Below the pieces are notes generated by a model. It did no database searches. It was not told where the DNA came from and saw nothing but the letters and a program-made list of their open reading frames with translations. A DNA stretch of 5,971 nt, taken from positions 1 to 5,971 of the forward strand of contig RFKV01000089.1 in the NCBI GenBank assembly GCA_003694175.1, read 5' to 3'. A program made the position numbers and the translations under genes. The DNA is from Candidatus Dojkabacteria bacterium. GTDB lineage: Bacteria; Patescibacteriota; Dojkabacteria; J137. This document shows, piece by piece, positions 5,769-5,971 of this stretch (the stretch's first letter is position 1; each line of letters starts with the position of its first letter).

Positions 5769-5841
5769 TGCCAGAGGTCGGACTTGAACCGACGACACCT
5801 CGCTCTTCAGGCGAGTGCTCTACCAGCTGAGCTACCCTAGC
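5769..5841 (-). tRNA. trnF: tRNA-Phe (GAA)
   Basis: The minus strand folds into a complete 73-base cloverleaf. The acceptor stem is GCTAGGG/CTCTGGC with wobbles at 3-70 and 6-67, and positions 8-9 are TA. The D arm is GCTC/GAGC around AGCTGGTA. The anticodon stem CTCGC/GCGAG encloses loop CTGAAGA, giving anticodon GAA (genomic 5806-5808). The variable loop is GTGTC, the T arm is GTCGG/CCGAC around TTCAAGT, and the discriminator is A73. It reads UUC/UUU codons. CCA is not encoded: the sequence after A73 is CAT, so a CCA-adding enzyme is required. The D arm, variable loop and anticodon context match bacterial tRNA-Phe. Confidence 0.97.
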
Positions 5842-5857
5842 ACACCGTCCGCTGAAA

Positions 5858-5886
5858 ATTATATCAAACTAATACAACAATATCAA
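5858..5886 (-). promoter_or_regulatory. Strong sigma70-type promoter for tRNA-Phe
   Basis: The minus strand has TTGATA (-35, 5886-5881), exactly 17 bases, then TATAAT (-10, 5863-5858). The start point would be near 5852, giving a short 5' leader of about 10-12 bases before the tRNA at 5841. This is the best promoter in the window. The GC-rich bases just after the expected start (GGACGG, 5850-5845) would suit a stringently controlled stable-RNA promoter, which is inference. Confidence 0.8.
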
Positions 5887-5971
5887 ATAATCGACAGTAA
5901 ATCGTCATTTCTTAATTAGTTTTGAACATAAGAGTAATTAAATACTTTTATTACTATGTATACTATATATA
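5887..5971. other. AT-rich right edge, no feature identified
   Basis: The last 85 bases contain no reading frame of note. Several TATA-like words at 5956-5971 could be promoter elements of a gene beyond the edge, but nothing can be assigned. Confidence 0.4.

Noticed and set aside
5861..5887. ATATCAAA direct repeat (5861-5868 and 5880-5887) as a regulatory iteron
   Set aside because: It is explained by the -35 TTGATA and the TTGATA bases overlapping the -10 of the tRNA promoter on the minus strand.

Overview
The window is AT-rich bacterial DNA with three recognisable protein genes, one open-ended unknown gene and one tRNA. The shortened alanyl-tRNA synthetase, non-AUG starts, absence of Shine-Dalgarno sequences and compact layout suggest a reduced-genome lineage. 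Candidate Phyla Radiation/Patescibacteria (Microgenomates, WWE3 or WS6-like) is the best guess, by inference only. UGA is read as stop: the DUF368 gene ends in TGA, and no in-frame TGA interrupts the conserved reading frames. This argues against the UGA=Gly code of Gracilibacteria and Absconditabacteria.

Layout, left to right. Bases 1-705 (minus) are the first 235 codons of an unrecognised protein that continues past the left edge. It has a basic helical cytoplasmic part followed by a membrane segment with a cysteine cluster. Bases 706-881 are a divergent promoter region with two matching palindromic boxes and two perfect tandem duplications. Bases 888-2996 (plus) encode a compact AlaRS that keeps its catalytic core and editing zinc site but shows neither the usual beta-barrel before the editing motif nor a C-Ala domain. 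Bases 3011-4015 (minus) encode a DUF368 (PopT-like) polyprenyl-phosphate transporter, converging on alaS with a 14-base gap. Bases 4016-4236 are non-coding. Bases 4237-5469 (minus) encode the N-terminal 410 residues of UvrB, ending just past helicase motif III, with no C-terminal half anywhere in the window. Bases 5470-5768 are non-coding, with a tandem repeat and a small inverted repeat. A tRNA-Phe(GAA) lies at 5769-5841 (minus) behind a near-consensus sigma70-type promoter.

The genes do not form an obvious operon: each has its own gap and leader. They are housekeeping functions (translation, lipid-carrier recycling, DNA repair). The points most worth following up are the half-length UvrB, the minimal AlaRS architecture, the unknown membrane protein at the left edge, and the repeat-decorated divergent promoter region. 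I found no CRISPR array, transposase, phage gene or convincing new multi-gene system.
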